A DNA stretch of 64,000 nucleotides from Garcia nutans (GCA_947685225.1 CANTUV010000031.1:64337001-64401000); one strand, 5' to 3'; positions 1 to 12,346 are shown, numbered from the stretch's first letter. Translations and numbers: made by a program. The notes: generated by a model not told the origin, from the letters alone.

Positions 1-343
1 TAGAAACCTAAAATAGATCTTATAAATAGAAAGTAGAGGTCGAGAGGATCAAAACAATATATAGTTTGACTCGTGGAGCTATACAGTTTAAAAGATATGA
101 TCGATTAATCGCCGGAACGTAATATGGGCCCGGTTTCGTGTCGGGACCGGATGGGTAACCCGGGACAACTTTATGAGATCCAATGGGAAGAGAGACAAGT
201 GGAAAGAAGTAAAGGAAAAAGGAAGTTATAAAAATCAAAGGTTGGCCAATCAAAAGAAAGCATTTAGCATGTGTAATAAATGTGTAATAAATGAAGAAAG
301 AGAAAAAGTGGACAAGTGGTCAAGGTGATCATCACTTCCTTTG

Positions 344-353
344 TATATAAATA
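344..353 (+). promoter_or_regulatory. TATA box of the Tekay-like 5' LTR
   Basis: TATATAAATA lies about 850 bp from the LTR start when measured in the complete 3' LTR, where the same motif is at 7019-7028. This marks the likely U3/R border. Promoter activity is inferred from position only. Confidence 0.6.
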
Positions 354-786
354 TAGGTGATATGAAGAGCAAATTTCTCTCTTTTCCACTTGCAAATTTC
401 GGCCACAATAGGAAATTACCAAAGGACTTCCAAGTTTCTCCAAATTTTATTTTTTAAGGTAAGTTTTTAAGGTTTTCTAGTAAGTAGACTTTGATTTTGG
501 TATTAATTTTAGGTAGTTATATATTTATTAGAAGATTGGAAATTAGAGTCTTTATGTGGAATTAGAAAAATATTAAGTAAGTGATGAGATTAATTGATTA
601 AATGGAAGAATCAAGATGTATAAAGATTAATAAGGTTGGATTAGGGTTTCGGTTGGAAAAGAAATGGAGGATAACTTATTATTTTGAATTTCTAAGGTTT
701 ATATTGTATCTTGAATTTATTGAAGGAGAAATAAAGAATTAAGGAAGGAGAAGAAGGAAAAGCTAAGAGGAATTAAAGAAATAAGG

Positions 787-840
787 TTTGGTACTCTACC
801 TTTGAATAATTAGTTTGGTACTCTACCTTTGAATAATTAA
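787..840 (+). repeat. 27-bp tandem duplication inside the LTR
   Basis: Two consecutive copies of a unit beginning tttggtactctacctttg, period 27. The same duplication is in the 3' LTR at about 7462-7515, so it existed before this element inserted. Confidence 0.85.
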
Positions 841-1606
841 TTTTGGTTTGATGCTTTACAAACTTTGGTTTATGAAAGTTTTGTTGTTGATGCTTAAATA
901 TATTGATTTGAGTTAAACATGTAAAAGTTGTCAAAGGAAAGTGTTTGAATCTTCACTTTACCATTAAAGAAGCCTTAATATTGATTTGCAAAAGAAAAAT
1001 AAACTATCCTATGCATTTCATGTGTTTGGGCCGAAATGGTCCCAAAAAGACAGCTTTCTGGACCTTTTTGTGGAAATTGTTTGAGGCAGCAAACGAAGGA
1101 ATTTTTCAACGAAATTTTACATGCAATTAGTCAACATATGAAATAAGTTTTCTGTAAAATTTCAGCCAAAAATAAGATCATTTACTTTGTCAAATGCATG
1201 ATTGAAGTGGACTGAAATTTTGACGAAAATCCAGATTTTACTATTCATTTGGTCATGCCATTTTGCGTTGCCGATTTTTCTCGCCGCAACACAATTTATT
1301 TTGTCAATTTGGGATATTTTGAGGAATGCTTTGAAATGTTTAATATGTATATTGTGGATATTAAATATGTGAAAAAGGGGAATGGTTTGACTAAAGAATG
1401 TGTTGCGCGGCATGAATGGCAAAGTGCGATGAAAATTTAAAATGATTTCGCGAGTCATTCTAAAATGAGGTTTGAGACTTAAATTGAATCATTTTAATCT
1501 TTTTGCTCTACTGGATAGTGGGAGTGGTAGATAAGGGTATGGTGCACTATACTAACGCATGCAGTACTGCTCATTATTGTGATATGATATGTTATTCAGT
1601 GGTGAG

Positions 1607-1725
1607 GCCACTGAAGCCAATGGGGAGGCCCATTGGTTATAACCAGGATGGTGAGGGCCATTCCTGTGATCTGATATCGGTGGTGAGGGCCACCTATGTT
1701 ACAGTGGTGAGGGCCACTGCCTTAT
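1607..1725 (+). repeat. degenerate GGTGAGGGCCA repeat cluster in the LTR
   Basis: Imperfect copies of ggtgagg(g)ccact / ggtgagggccacc recur in this stretch, several with dyad symmetry (ccactg...cagtgg). The cluster is repeated at about 8275-8400 in the 3' LTR. No function is evident; it is comparable to the dyad motifs in the other LTR families here. Confidence 0.6.
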
Positions 1726-2477
1726 CACTATGGTTCCCTATATACCAGTAGAGCCTGAATCAAAGACATATTATTTTTCGTTGAACTATATAATGCAAAT
1801 GAGTTTGAATTATGATTTTACATTCTTGAAAGCATATCATACTGAATGTATCACGATTTCTATTGGTATAATGTTGGTTGATTGTTGATTTAATTATTTC
1901 CTTTGATTTCAAATACTTTTATATACTACTTTTATTTTTATTGGTAAAGTACCCACTGAGCGACAACGCTCAGCGAGTTGAGTTTTCTTGACTCGTAGGT
2001 TTGGAGCAGTAGATTTCGGTGATTAGCATCGAGCAGCACAACACAGCGCAGCACCTCAGAGTAGCCTTTAGTTTCCATTATGAGTTAGCTAATTGTGGCA
2101 TGTATATGTATATATAAGATTGAGAGTCAGTATGTGATACTGTACATTATTGGTATGTAAGAATAATAAATCTCTAATTTAGTCTGGATTAGAAGTGTGA
2201 ATTTTTCTTGCAGGTTGTAGTTGAGGGTATAAGGTGGATTCATTGGGAGTGTATTGGAAACTGATTGTATTCACATTGGTCTGTGTAAAATGTTTTCAAA
2301 AATCAGAAAAATAAGTTTTGTCGACACTTGGGATCCAAATTTCTAGGCGGAACTATGGCAAAATTTCTGTAAAATCTAAACAAAAATTTGACTAAGTAAA
2401 TTGGTAGCAACAATTTGGATAGTGTGGCGCCTCTACTCGGCTTACACATGTAGGTCGGGAAGGGGTGTTACAATTAG

Positions 2478-2490
2478 TGGTATCAGAGCC
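2478..2490 (+). other. primer-binding site, initiator-Met tRNA
   Basis: TGGTATCAGAGCC begins five bases after the 5' LTR end. It is the complement of the plant initiator methionine tRNA 3' end and is the usual minus-strand primer site of Tekay and most copia elements. Confidence 0.95.
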
Positions 2491-2754
2491 AGGTTTAGCC
2501 GCTTCTGGGTAATCCAACATAGGAGGATGTACGTTTTATGTCGGGAGTGGCCATTACCGACGTAAAATGAGATATCCTGTAGTAAATAAGAGATAAAAAG
2601 TAGGCATCATTCAGGAAGGAAATATAGGAAAATAAATAAGGTATGTTTATATATATTTGATTAAGTGTTTTGTCTTTATATACATGCCACATAGGGTTTA
2701 ATAGTGCTGCTGAGCTGTGCTGCTGTTGACTGTGAGTTATGTGTTAGAATATAG

Positions 2755-4092
2755 ATGTCGCGAGAGTCCTCTCAAAGAGCCGTAGAGGAGGAAGTTGAAT
2801 CTCGAGCGTCACATATTGTAGAGACGCATGTATCTGAAACACCGAAGGCTGAGCAACCCTCAGCGGGAGCTCCTCTTCCGAATGAGATGTTGCATCAGAT
2901 GGCTGTAGCGCTGCGACAGATAGCGGGCGTTGCCCCGGCACTACCACCAGCGCTAGCACCCATACCAGTACCTGCTGTAGGAGGGGTAAGGAAACCCCGG
3001 ATCGAAAAGATAAGAAAGTACGGGGCGAAGGAGTTTAGGGCCCGAAGGGACGATGATTCTTCTACAGCCAAGTATTGGCTGGAAGGAACGGTAAGAGCCT
3101 TAGATTAGTTACAGTGTACTCTAGAGGAGCGAGTGGTAGGTGCTACATCCTTATTAGTGGAAGAAGCATATGTCTGGTGGGACACAGTGCAACAACGAGT
3201 TCCACCGGAACAGAGGACATGGGATTTCTTTGTGAATGAATTCAAGAGGAAGTTTATATCGGAGGCATACCTAGATGCCAAGAAAAAGGAGTTTCTACAC
3301 TTAAAGCAAGGTCGACTGACCGTTGATGAATATGAGTGAGAATTTACTAGGATGAGTAGGTATGCCAAGAAGACAATTGAAGACGAACATGATAGGTCTA
3401 AGCAATTCCAGGATGGTTTGAATAATGAGATTAGGATGCAGCTAATTGCTGCTAATATCAAGGAATTTTCCGATATGGTCACTAGGGCTCTGGAACTAGA
3501 GCAATGTCAGAAGAATGAATGAAATAGAAGACAGAGGATAAGACCAAGAAGGGATACCCAAAGTTATTCAGCAAATTTCCAGCAAACAAGGAAACAGTTT
3601 AGAGAAGGTAGTTCCATGGGAGGAAATCAGAACAGGATATCCAGTCAAAGGTCGATTCGGGGCAGCCCGAGTCAAGCTACCTTTGTAGCTAGTACTGGTA
3701 GGTCTGGGAGAGGACAAGGAAGAGGGCATGGCCAAGGTGGAGGTAACTTTGCTCAGTTCGAAATTATCGGAGGAAGTGAAAATAACCATCCACGCTGTGT
3801 TCAATGTGGGCGTAGGCATTCAGGAAAATGTTAGGGCAAGGCCTAGGTATGTTTTAGTTGTGGAGCGAAGGACCAATTTAAACGAGAATGGCCCTTAAGA
3901 CAACAAAACACACTAGATATTATCGAAGGATCTCGAGCCATAGCTGGTAGAGGTCGAGGCAGAGGTCGAGGAGGAAATCTATCGCGGGCACAGTCAGAGA
4001 CGGTGGATAAACCCGAGCCAAGAGCCCTTACGAGGATGTATGCAATGAGGGCGCATGAGGAAGAAGAGGCTCCGAATGTCTTATCAGGTTAG
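2755..4092 (+). pseudogene. gag of the Tekay-like element, inactivated
   Basis: The frame opens at ATG 2755 and can be followed to a stop at 4090-4092. In-frame stops break it at 3106-3108, 3337-3339, 3520-3522, 3832-3834 and 3844-3846. The N-terminal part resembles the plant retrotransposon gag (capsid) domain, including a WWDTVQ...W...F..EF core between about 3170 and 3260. Basic Arg/Gly-rich segments follow (3640-3760, 3945-3985). A single CCHC-type knuckle begins CFSCG near 3850, but its final Cys is replaced by Trp (REWP). The product would have been the capsid/nucleocapsid protein; five stops and the damaged knuckle make it non-functional. Boundaries are good because the frame stays constant. 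Confidence 0.85.
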
Positions 4093-4921
4093 CTAATTAT
4101 GTTTAGAATGCTAATTTATGTTTTAATAAACCCAGGTTCTTCACATTCATATATATATGCATGAAAAATGAAAAATTAAAGGATTTAGAAGTAGAACTTG
4201 AAACAGATAGAGTGTTAATTACAAATCCTTTGGGTAGTGAGATGGTTACCAGGAAGGTAATAAAGGATTGTCCGGTAGAAGTACACGGACACACTTTCTT
4301 AGGTGATCTATTTGAGTTGCCATTCCAGGAATTTAATGCAATACTTGGAATGGATGAGCTGACCAAACATAAGGCATTAGTGGACTGCGAAAAAAAAAAG
4401 AAAGACGGATCTCTAAGACTATGTATAAATTATCAGCAGTTAAATAAGCTGACAATTAAGAATAAATACCCGCTACCCCGGATAGATGATTTATTTGATC
4501 AATTGAAAGGTGTGGGAGTTTTCTCAAAGATTGATCTGCGATCTGGCTATCATCAACTGAAGATTAAAGATGAAGATATACCAAAGACTACATTCAGAAC
4601 CCGATATGAACATTATGAGTTTATCATAATGCCTTTTGGGCTCACGAATGCACCTGCGGTATCCATGGATTGGATGAACCGAATTTTCCATCCTTATTTG
4701 GACTAGTTTGTCGTGGTATTCATCGATGACATACTGGTTTACTCAAAGAATGCAGAGGATCATGACCGGCATTTGAGAATCATGTTACAAACATTGAGGG
4801 AGAAGCAGTTATATGCCAAATTCAGCAAGTGTGAATTTTGGTTAGAAGAAGTGGCCTTTTTAGAACATATTGTATCGACGCAAGGAATAAGAGTTGATTC
4901 TAAGAAGAAGCAGTATTGGAT
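4093..4921 (+). pseudogene. protease and reverse transcriptase remnant fused by internal deletion
   Basis: The protease active-site segment at about 4118-4150 reads NPGSSHSY where the catalytic Asp is expected, so the Asp is replaced by Asn. The frame then shifts. From 4161 the C-terminal protease text ends LGMDELTKH...ALVDC and at about 4390, in a run of A residues, jumps directly to the RT text DGSLRLCINYQQLNKLT. The protease-RT linker and the start of RT are therefore deleted. RT blocks KIDLRSGYHQLK, MPFGLTNAP and FIDDILVYSK are present; one TAG stop (4704-4706) lies between the last two. After about 4905 (GIRVDSKK) the sequence jumps into integrase, so RNase H is absent. Both joins lie in short A/AAG-rich stretches. 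Catalytically dead. Confidence 0.85.
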
Positions 4922-5843
4922 TTGAAAGAATGTTATTGGTGGCCAGGGATCAAGAGAGATGTGGTAGATTACGTGGCAAAATGTTTAACCTGCCAACAAG
5001 TAAAGGCAGAACATCAACTACCCTCTGGACTTCTACAACCTATTATGATTCCAACATGGAAATGGGATCGCATAACTATAGATTTTGTGACGAGACTACC
5101 AATGACAAGAGACAAACATGATGCAATATGGGTGATAGTAGACCAGCTAACTAAGTCAGCTCAATTCTTACCAGTAAGGATGAACTACTCCCTGGATAAG
5201 TTAGCAGACTTGTACATTAAAGAGACTATACGACTTCATGGAGTTCCAACATCAATCATATCGGACAAAGATCCATGCTTTACGTCGAACTTTTGGCAAA
5301 AGTTCCAAACGGATTTGGGAACTCGAACGGACTAGAGTACGTCGTTTCATCCACAGACGGACGGACAGTCAGAGAGGGTAATCTAGATCTTGGAAGATAT
5401 GTTAAGAGCGTGCATATTAGAATTCAAAGGTAGCTGGGAGAAGTACTTAAGTTTAATGGAGTTCGCTTACAACAACAACTACCACTCCAGCATACAGATG
5501 GCTCCTTATGAAGCACTATAAGGACGAAAATGCAGGACTCCAATTTGCTGGACGGAATTAAGCGAAGCAAAGATCTTAGGCCCGAAGATAGTTAAGGAGA
5601 CCGAGGAGAAAGTAGAAATTATCCGGGATCGGTTAAAAGCTGTGACAGATAGAAAAAAAAATAATAATAATAATCATACGCGGACCTGAAGAGAAGGGAC
5701 ATAAAATTAAATGTTGGTGATAAGGTATTTATTAAGGTTTCACCATGAAAGAAAGTGCTAAGATTTAAACAAAAGAGTAAGCTAAGTTCAAGGTTATTGG
5801 GCCTTACATATTCATTGAGCGTAAAGGTCCGGTAGCTTACCAA
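4922..5843 (+). pseudogene. integrase remnant of the Tekay-like element
   Basis: It starts at the zinc-binding part (YWWPG...CLTCQQVK) and continues through the DDE core: first Asp in ITIDFVTRLP, second in IISDKDPCF, then FHPQTDGQSER with the Glu region. In-frame stops occur at 5333-5335 and about 5380-5383, and a TAA replaces Tyr in EAL-GRKC near 5520. After about 5640 a short AAT-repeat insertion disrupts the GPY/F region, and the frame is lost before the chromodomain. The upstream junction at about 4910-4922 replaces RNase H. Would have joined cDNA to the genome; inactive here. Confidence 0.85.
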
Positions 5844-6155
5844 TTGGCGTTACCACCAGAATTAAGTAAAATACATGATGTTTTCCACGTTTCAATGCTA
5901 AGGAGGTATCGTTCAGATCCAACCCATGATATACAAGCTCAAGATATCGAGATTCATCTCGACCTGACATACGAGGAAGAGCCGGTAGAAACCTTAGCAC
6001 GGGAAAGCAAAGAGTTGCGGAATAAGAAGATTCCATTGGTCAAAGTGCTTTGGAGAAATCACAAAGTAGAAGAAGCTACATGGGAACAGGAAGAAACTAT
6101 GAGGAAGCAATACCCATACTTGTTTTCACTTGATGAGCTTCGGGACGAAGCTTAA
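5844..6155 (+). pseudogene. integrase C-terminus with chromodomain
   Basis: An open frame of 103 codons to the natural stop. It carries the linker LSKIHDVFHVSMLRRY and then a chromodomain core (VLWRNHKVEEATWE), the hallmark of chromoviruses; this domain is thought to direct insertion toward modified histones. It is out of frame with the preceding integrase part, so it would not be made as part of a full protein. It ends 17 bases before the 3' LTR, as in related elements. Confidence 0.85.
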
Positions 6156-6161
6156 ATTAAC

Positions 6162-6172
6162 GAGGAAGGAAC
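6162..6172 (+). other. polypurine tract
   Basis: GAGGAAGGAAC lies directly before the 3' LTR start (TGTCACATCC at 6173). It is the expected plus-strand primer position and fixes the LTR boundary. Confidence 0.75.
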
Positions 6173-9147
6173 TGTCACATCCGCCTATTGCATTTATGCA
6201 GTGTAGACACGTGCATAGCGAGAATAGGAGAAAGGAGAAGATAATTCTTGATAACAGCCCTAGATAAGGTTGTATGACCAAAGGGACCTAATTGTAATTT
6301 TTAAAAAGTTTGGGGACGTAGATGTAATTTCAAAGAAAGTTGCACCGGATGTTCTTAATAGTGCATATAACAAATTCCAAAAACGGAGTATAGAGAAAAA
6401 TCGGATCGCAACGACGTGTAACGGTTTTTCCAGGAAATGTCCCGTTAAAGAAAAATGAAGAAATGTTGACTAAGGGCATTTTGGTCATTACCAATTAAAG
6501 TTATACATGAATTTAGGGTAGGAAATAAAGACGTGAGTACGTAGAGAATTGCGAGGGGTTAAATATGAAACAATCGTCAGTAGAAACGAAGCCGGAGAAA
6601 ACCCGAGCAAAAATAGGACCAAAAGGGAATTTTGTAAAAAGTTGAGGGCTTACCGGTAATTTTTTCAAAATGACTTAGAAACCTAAAATAGATCTTATAA
6701 ATAGAAAGTAGAGGTCGAGAGGATCAAAACAATATATAGTTTGACTCGTGGAGCTATACGGTTTAAAAGATATGATCGATTAATCGCCGGAACGTAATAT
6801 GGGCCCGGTTTCGTGTCGGGACCGGATGGGTAACCCGGGACAACTTTATGAGATCCAATGGGAAGAGAGACAAGTGGAAAGAAGTAAAGGAAAAAGGAAG
6901 TTATAAAAATCAAAGGTTGGCCAATCAAAAGAAAGCATTTAGCATGTGTAATAAATGTGTAATAAATGAAGAAAGAGAAAAAGTGGACAAGTGGTCAAGG
7001 TGATCATCACTTCCTTTGTATATAAATATAGGTGATATGAAGAGCAAATTTCTCTCTTTTCCACTTGCAAATTTCGGCCACAATAGGAAATTACCAAAGG
7101 ACTTCCAAGTTTCTCCAAATTTGATTTTTTAAGGTAAGTTTTTAAGGTTTTCTAGTAAGTAGACTTTGATTTTGGTATTAATTTTAGGTAGTTATATATT
7201 TATTAGAAGATTGGAAATTAGAGTCTTTATGTGGAATTAGAAAAATATTAAGTAAGTGATGAGATTAATTGATTAAATGGAAGAATCAAGATGTATAAAG
7301 ATTAATAAGGTTGGATTAGGGTTTCGGTTGGAAAAGAAATGGAGGATAACTTATTATTTTGAATTTCTAAGGTTTATATTGTATCTTGAATTTATTGAAG
7401 GAGAAATAAAGAATTAAGGAAGGAGAAGAAGGAAAAGCTAAGAGGAATTAAAGAAATAAGGTTTGGTACTCTACCTTTGAATAATTAGTTTGGTACTCTA
7501 CCTTTGAATAATTAATTTTGGTTTGATGCTTTACAAACTTTGGTTTATGAAAGTTTTGTTGTTGATGCTTAAATATATTGATTTGAGTTAAACATGTAAA
7601 AGTTGTCAAAGGGAAGTGTTTGAATCTTCACTTTACCATTAAAGAAGCCTTAATATTGATTTGCAAAAGAAAAATAAACTATCCTATGCATTTCATGTGT
7701 TTGGGCCGAAATGGTCCCAAAAAGACAGCTTTCTGGACCTTTTTGAGGAAATTGTTTGAGGCAGAAAACGAAGGAATTTTTCAACGAAATTTTACATGCA
7801 ATTAGTCAACATATGAAATAAGTTTTCTGTAAAATTTCACCAAAAAATAAGATCATTTACTTGGTCAAATGCATGATTGAAGTGGACTGAAATTTTGACG
7901 AAAATCCAGATTTTACTATTCATTTGGTCATGCCATTTTGCGTTGCCGATTTTTCTCGCCGCAACACAATTTATTTGGTCAATTTGGGATATTTTGAGGA
8001 ATGCTTTGAAATGTTTAATATGTATATTGTGGATATTAAATATGTGAAAAAGGGGAATGGTTTGACTAAAGAATGTGTTGCGCGGCATGAATGGCAAAGT
8101 GCGATGAAAATTTAAAATGATTTCGCGAGTCATTCTAAAATGAGGTTTGAGACTTAAATTGAATCATTTTAATCTTTTTGCTCTACTGGATAGTGGGAGT
8201 TGTAGATAAGGGTATGGTGCACTATACTAACGCATGCAGTACTGCTCATTATTGTGATATGATATGTTATTCAGTGGTGAGGCCACTGAAGCCAATGGGG
8301 AGGCCCATTGGTTATAACCAGGATGGTGAGGGCCATTCCTGTGATCTGATATCGGTGGTAAGGGCCACCTATGTTACAGTGGTGAGGGCCACTGCCTTAT
8401 CACTATGGTTCCCTATATACCAGTAGAGCCTGAATCAAAGACATATTATTTTTCGTTGAACTATATAATGCAAATGAGTTTGAATTATGATTTTACATTC
8501 TTGAAAGCATATCATACTGAATGTATCACGATTTCTATTGGTATAATGTTGGTTGATTGTTGATTTAATTATTTCCTTTAATTTCAAATACTTTCATATA
8601 CTACTTTTATTTTTATTGGTAAAGTACCCACTGAGCGACAACGCTCAGCGAGTTGAGTTTTCTTGACTCGTAGGTTTGGAGCAGTAGATTTCGGTGATTA
8701 GCATTGAGCAGCACAACACAGCGCAGCACCTCAGAGTAGCCTTTAGTTTCCATTATGAGTTAGCTAATTGTGGCATGTATATGTATATATAAGATTGAGA
8801 GTCAGTATGTGATACTGTACATTATTGGTATGTAAGAATAATAAATCTCTAATTTAGTCTGGATTAGAAGTGTGAATTTTTCTTGCAGGTTGTAGTTGAG
8901 GGTATAAGGTGGATTCATTGGGAGTGTATTGGAAACTGATTGTATTCACATTGGTCTGTGTAAAATGTTTTCAAAAATCAGAAAAATAAGTTTTGTCGAC
9001 ACTTGGGATCCAAATTTCTAGGCGGAACTATGGCAAAATTTCTGTAAAATCTAAACAAAAATTTGACTAAGTAAATTGGTAGAAACAATTTGGATAGTGT
9101 GGCGCCTCTACTCGGCTTACACATGTAGGTCGGGAAGGGGTGTTACA
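6173..9147 (+). repeat. 3' LTR of the Tekay-like element, complete (2975 bp)
   Basis: Begins TGTCACATCC and ends GGGTGTTACA, imperfect inverted ends of the TG...CA type. Everything from 6676 on matches window bases 1-2472. TATA box at 7019-7028; 27-bp tandem duplication near 7462; dyad-repeat cluster near 8275-8400. Its U3 is recognisably related to the solo LTR at 40995-44074 read on the - strand. No coding function. Confidence 0.95.
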
Positions 9148-10871
9148 GCACGGGTCACCCAAGTAATAAAGTAGTGAGTGAGTTATCGTTCCACTGAGGA
9201 CAAGGCCAAGTACTAGTGCAAATCTTAACTGTTGTTTAGCAAATCAATGGGTTTGTGATGTTTTGTAATTAAAAATAATTAATCTAATAATTGAAAGTAA
9301 AGGAAAATTAAATGTTGTGCAAAAAGGATTTATGGTAATAAAACTATCTAGATATTAAATCCCCCTAGCCTCAATGATATTTATGAACATCAATTCAGTT
9401 AAATCATTTAATAGAGTTTAGTTGGCATTCCTCTAACTTAGACTAAAACCTCTCTCGAGTGAATTAATCCCTAATCACTAAGTAGAGTGCCGGAATCTCT
9501 TCTCAAACACAATTAATTAGATCTTGCATTAAGAACAAGGAACTATAAACCAAAGGATCTTGTAAGTCTATCTCTAGTACTCCCATCAATCCTCAACCCT
9601 TATGAGTATTCAATTCATATCAAGCTTTCTCAAGTCAATAATATGAAAATTGCAACCAATCAATAAGCATGCTATTATCATTTGGAAATAAATCATTAAG
9701 CATCATAAGAATAAAACAACTCAATCAAATGATTCAACTAAATATAATTATTCAATCCATACAAATAAGCTAGGGTTCATCCATATCTAGATAGAGAAGG
9801 AATTAGTTCATGCTCAAAACCAGAAAAACAGAACAAGAGAAATGAGTAAAATAAACCAAACAATCTATGGCGAATAATTTGTATTTCTTCACTTCAATTC
9901 TTGATTCTTGGTTTAGCTCTTGTAGAGGATGTATCTCCTTCTTCAAACTCAGCTCAAGACTCTCCTCTTTGCTCCAGCAGTGGCTCCTTCTCCCTTGTTC
10001 CAGCGTCCATGTCCAAGCTCCCACAAACTTCCAAGAACTTCTCATTTAACTCTCTTCCAAGCTCTCAGTCCATACCTTCCAGCTCATAACCCATACCTTC
10101 CAACTCACACCACTCTCCCTTGTTTCCCACATTTCGTTTGTTTTATCTTTCTTTTTTTTCCAATTAGGTAAGCTTTTCATTTGTTTAATATTACTTTTGA
10201 CAAAAGCTAGTCTTTGTTCCACCACTTGTCTGCAAAAGAAATTCAATTATTCAAAGTTGCCCTAGGTCACATGGCCAAGCTTGCTGGCCGTGTCTCTCAC
10301 TTTGCTAGGGACATGGCCAAGGTTGCTGGCCGTGTCTCCTTCTGCCCTTTCTTTCCTTGTTTTCTTCTAGGTGACAGGGCCAAGCTCTTGGCTGTGTCAT
10401 GTCACACGACCAGTAGCTTTGCCGTGTCATGTGGGTGTGTCACCTTCTACTTTTAGCTTCGTCAAATTGCTTTCTTTGTTTCCAAGGGTGACAGCCAAGG
10501 TTGTGGCCATGTCATGTGACACGGCCACTGGCTTGGGCGTGTCACCTAGGTTTGTCAGCTACTGCCTTCATTTCTTTCCTTTCTTGCTTGGTTCTTTGAT
10601 TTTTGCTCTTTGGGTGAGACACGGCCAATGACTTTGGTCCTGTCACATGGCCGTGTCAGCTACTGCCTTAATGTTTCTTTGACGGACACGGCCAAGCTTG
10701 CTTTGGCTTGGCCATGTCTTGCTTGCTTCATGCTTTTTCTTTATTGTTTTGATCATCCAAGGGAGTTTTTGTACTTTGACCTAAAACAAACTTTAAACCA
10801 AAATCAAATGAAACATTAACTAAAAACACATAGAAATCATACTAAAAACAAGTATAAAAATGCTCTTATCA
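9148..10871 (-). repeat. 3' LTR of the Athila-like element, interrupted by the Tekay-like insertion
   Basis: Matches 17970-19654 throughout, with small indels. The inner end on - begins TGATAAGAG (complement of 10863-10871). At 9148 the match to the other LTR starts 37 bp inside its end, so the Tekay-like element inserted 37 bp from this LTR's outer end. Between about 10260 and 10720 it holds several copies of the dyad motif GACACGGCC / GGCCGTGTC. Short frames on + here are LTR shadows. Confidence 0.93.
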
Positions 10872-12346
10872 AATACCCCACACTTAATTCCTTGCTTGTC
10901 CTCAAGCAAGGCTAAAATCAAAACAAACTAAATACGAAAAATTTGTCATGTTCAAGAGTTATAAAAATTGCATCAAGACTTCCCTATCCCTAAATCCGCA
11001 ATCAATATCAAATCGAACAAAATCGATACCAATGCAATTAAGTGGCTTTCCATACATAACCTATGTTGTCACTCCCTCACCAACTCTTAAAATGTGTTTG
11101 ATCAAGGTGGTGTTTATACTCATAACAATCAATGAAAGATTATCGCCATAGGCTTGCTTATCTATCAAATCTCCACCACTTAATTACAATCAAGAATCAA
11201 TCAAAAGTTCTTTTATTTGGGTTGTAATGGGGCTAAGGTAAAGGTATGGCATTTAGGAAATGTGAGCTTAATCATTATGTTCAAGAGCACTTCAAGAATG
11301 AAGTAACCAATCATATAAATATAACCCAATGATCCCAAAACACCTTTCTCTTATCTACCCCTTGACATTTAAAGAACTTTTCAAGGGAACTCACTTATTG
11401 TATCTTGTAACTTATTCAAACCCTTTAAACAAGAACAACAATTATTCTTATTATTATTTTTCTTTTTATTTGATTTCTCTTTTTTTTTTATTTTGCTTTG
11501 CAATCTCAACCTTACTAAATTTAATTCAACACAACACTTGGTCATAAACGCTCTTAAAATGCTCTTGACCTAATGAAAGGGTAAGAGTTAAAACAGCAAG
11601 GTTCAAGCTAATGATGTTGTGAAAAAGAAAGAAAAGGAAAAACGAAATAGGATCAAAATTGGTTAACTAAGGTTAAAAATAGGGTTGGTCTTTTTAAGCC
11701 AAAGTGGGTTCACCTAATTGCCTTAATCATCTTGATGCCTAATTGAAATTTTTATGTAATCTTAAAATGTATGTCAAAGCAAGTTCTAGCAAGTTATCAA
11801 TCAAAGATATCCATACACAAAAGAATAATAAGTTGATGGCTCAATTTCTCACTAGGTTAAAGGTAGTGCAAGGAAAAACCAACAGAATTGACAATAAGCA
11901 CCAATTCTACTCAATTCTCAAGTTCGTGCTTCAAAAATTCAAAGGTCATCAGTCAACAATTTATAACAATTGAACTTTCCAAAATTTATTTATTCAAAGA
12001 AAACATGAAAAACATTAACTAAACTAATACAAAAATAAATTAAAATTAAAAACACAAAACACAAAATGCAATTAAAAATGAAAACACAAAACACAAAATG
12101 CACCCCACACTTAAAAGTAAAAATACAAAATACAAAATGCACCCCACACTTAAAATTTCACATTGGCCTCAATGTGAGCATGCATAAACTAAAGGAGAGT
12201 TTAGATGAAACCCCACTTTTTTTTTTCACAAACCAAAAATACAAGAATTAAAGACATAAAATTTAAAGAACGAATAAAATGGTGGGTTGCCTCCCACCCA
12301 ACACTTCTTTAACGTCATATTAGTTGGACGTTCAGGGCAGATGTCC
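10872..12346 (-). other. untranslated 3' part of the Athila-like element
   Basis: About 1.5 kb between the integrase stop (12347-12349) and the 3' LTR. It is AT-rich with no frame resembling a protein on either strand. Some Athila elements carry an env-like gene here; I see none. A G-rich stretch on - (gtgtggggtattt) directly before the LTR is the likely polypurine tract. Two direct repeats of an acacaaaatgcaccccacac-type segment lie at 12060-12150. Confidence 0.7.

Larger units (their letters stand above)
1..2472 (+). repeat. 5' LTR of the Tekay-like element, first ~503 bp missing
   Basis: Aligns base for base with 6676-9147; I counted roughly 15 substitutions by eye and no net indel. Compared with the complete 3' LTR (6173-9147) the first 503 bp lie beyond the window edge. 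It ends GGGTGTTACA at 2472, directly before the PBS. A TATA box lies at 344-353. Small reading frames within it repeat in both LTRs and are not genes. Confidence 0.95.
1..9147 (+). mobile_element. Tekay-like Ty3/gypsy chromovirus, 5' end outside window, coding region degenerate
   Basis: Seen: two direct repeats (1-2472 and 6676-9147, a constant 6675-base offset with no net indel) flank a PBS, gag, protease, RT and integrase remnants and a chromodomain on the + strand. The 3' LTR begins TGTCACATCC and ends GGGTGTTACA. The order gag-PR-RT-IN-chromodomain with an initiator-Met PBS is that of plant chromoviruses; long LTRs and the RT/IN text fit the Tekay/Del lineage. The internal part (2473-6172, 3.7 kb) is shorter than expected because RNase H and part of PR/RT are missing. 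The element lies inside the LTR of the Athila-like element: the sequence after 9147 continues the LTR seen at 17970. The right-hand target-site copy should be gcacg (9148-9152); the left copy is outside the window. Confidence 0.9.

Noticed and set aside
1249..1440. Small frames repeated in both Tekay-like LTRs (1162-1751 and 7837-8426)
   Set aside because: Repetition is due to LTR duplication; no protein similarity.
9803..10045. Frame on - in the Athila 3' LTR
   Set aside because: Corresponding positions in the 5' LTR and solo LTR do not keep the frame; treated as LTR shadow.
10214..10819. Several overlapping frames on + in the Athila LTR
   Set aside because: They fall inside a noncoding LTR, are not conserved in the other two LTR copies in frame or length, and reflect GC-rich repeats lacking stops.
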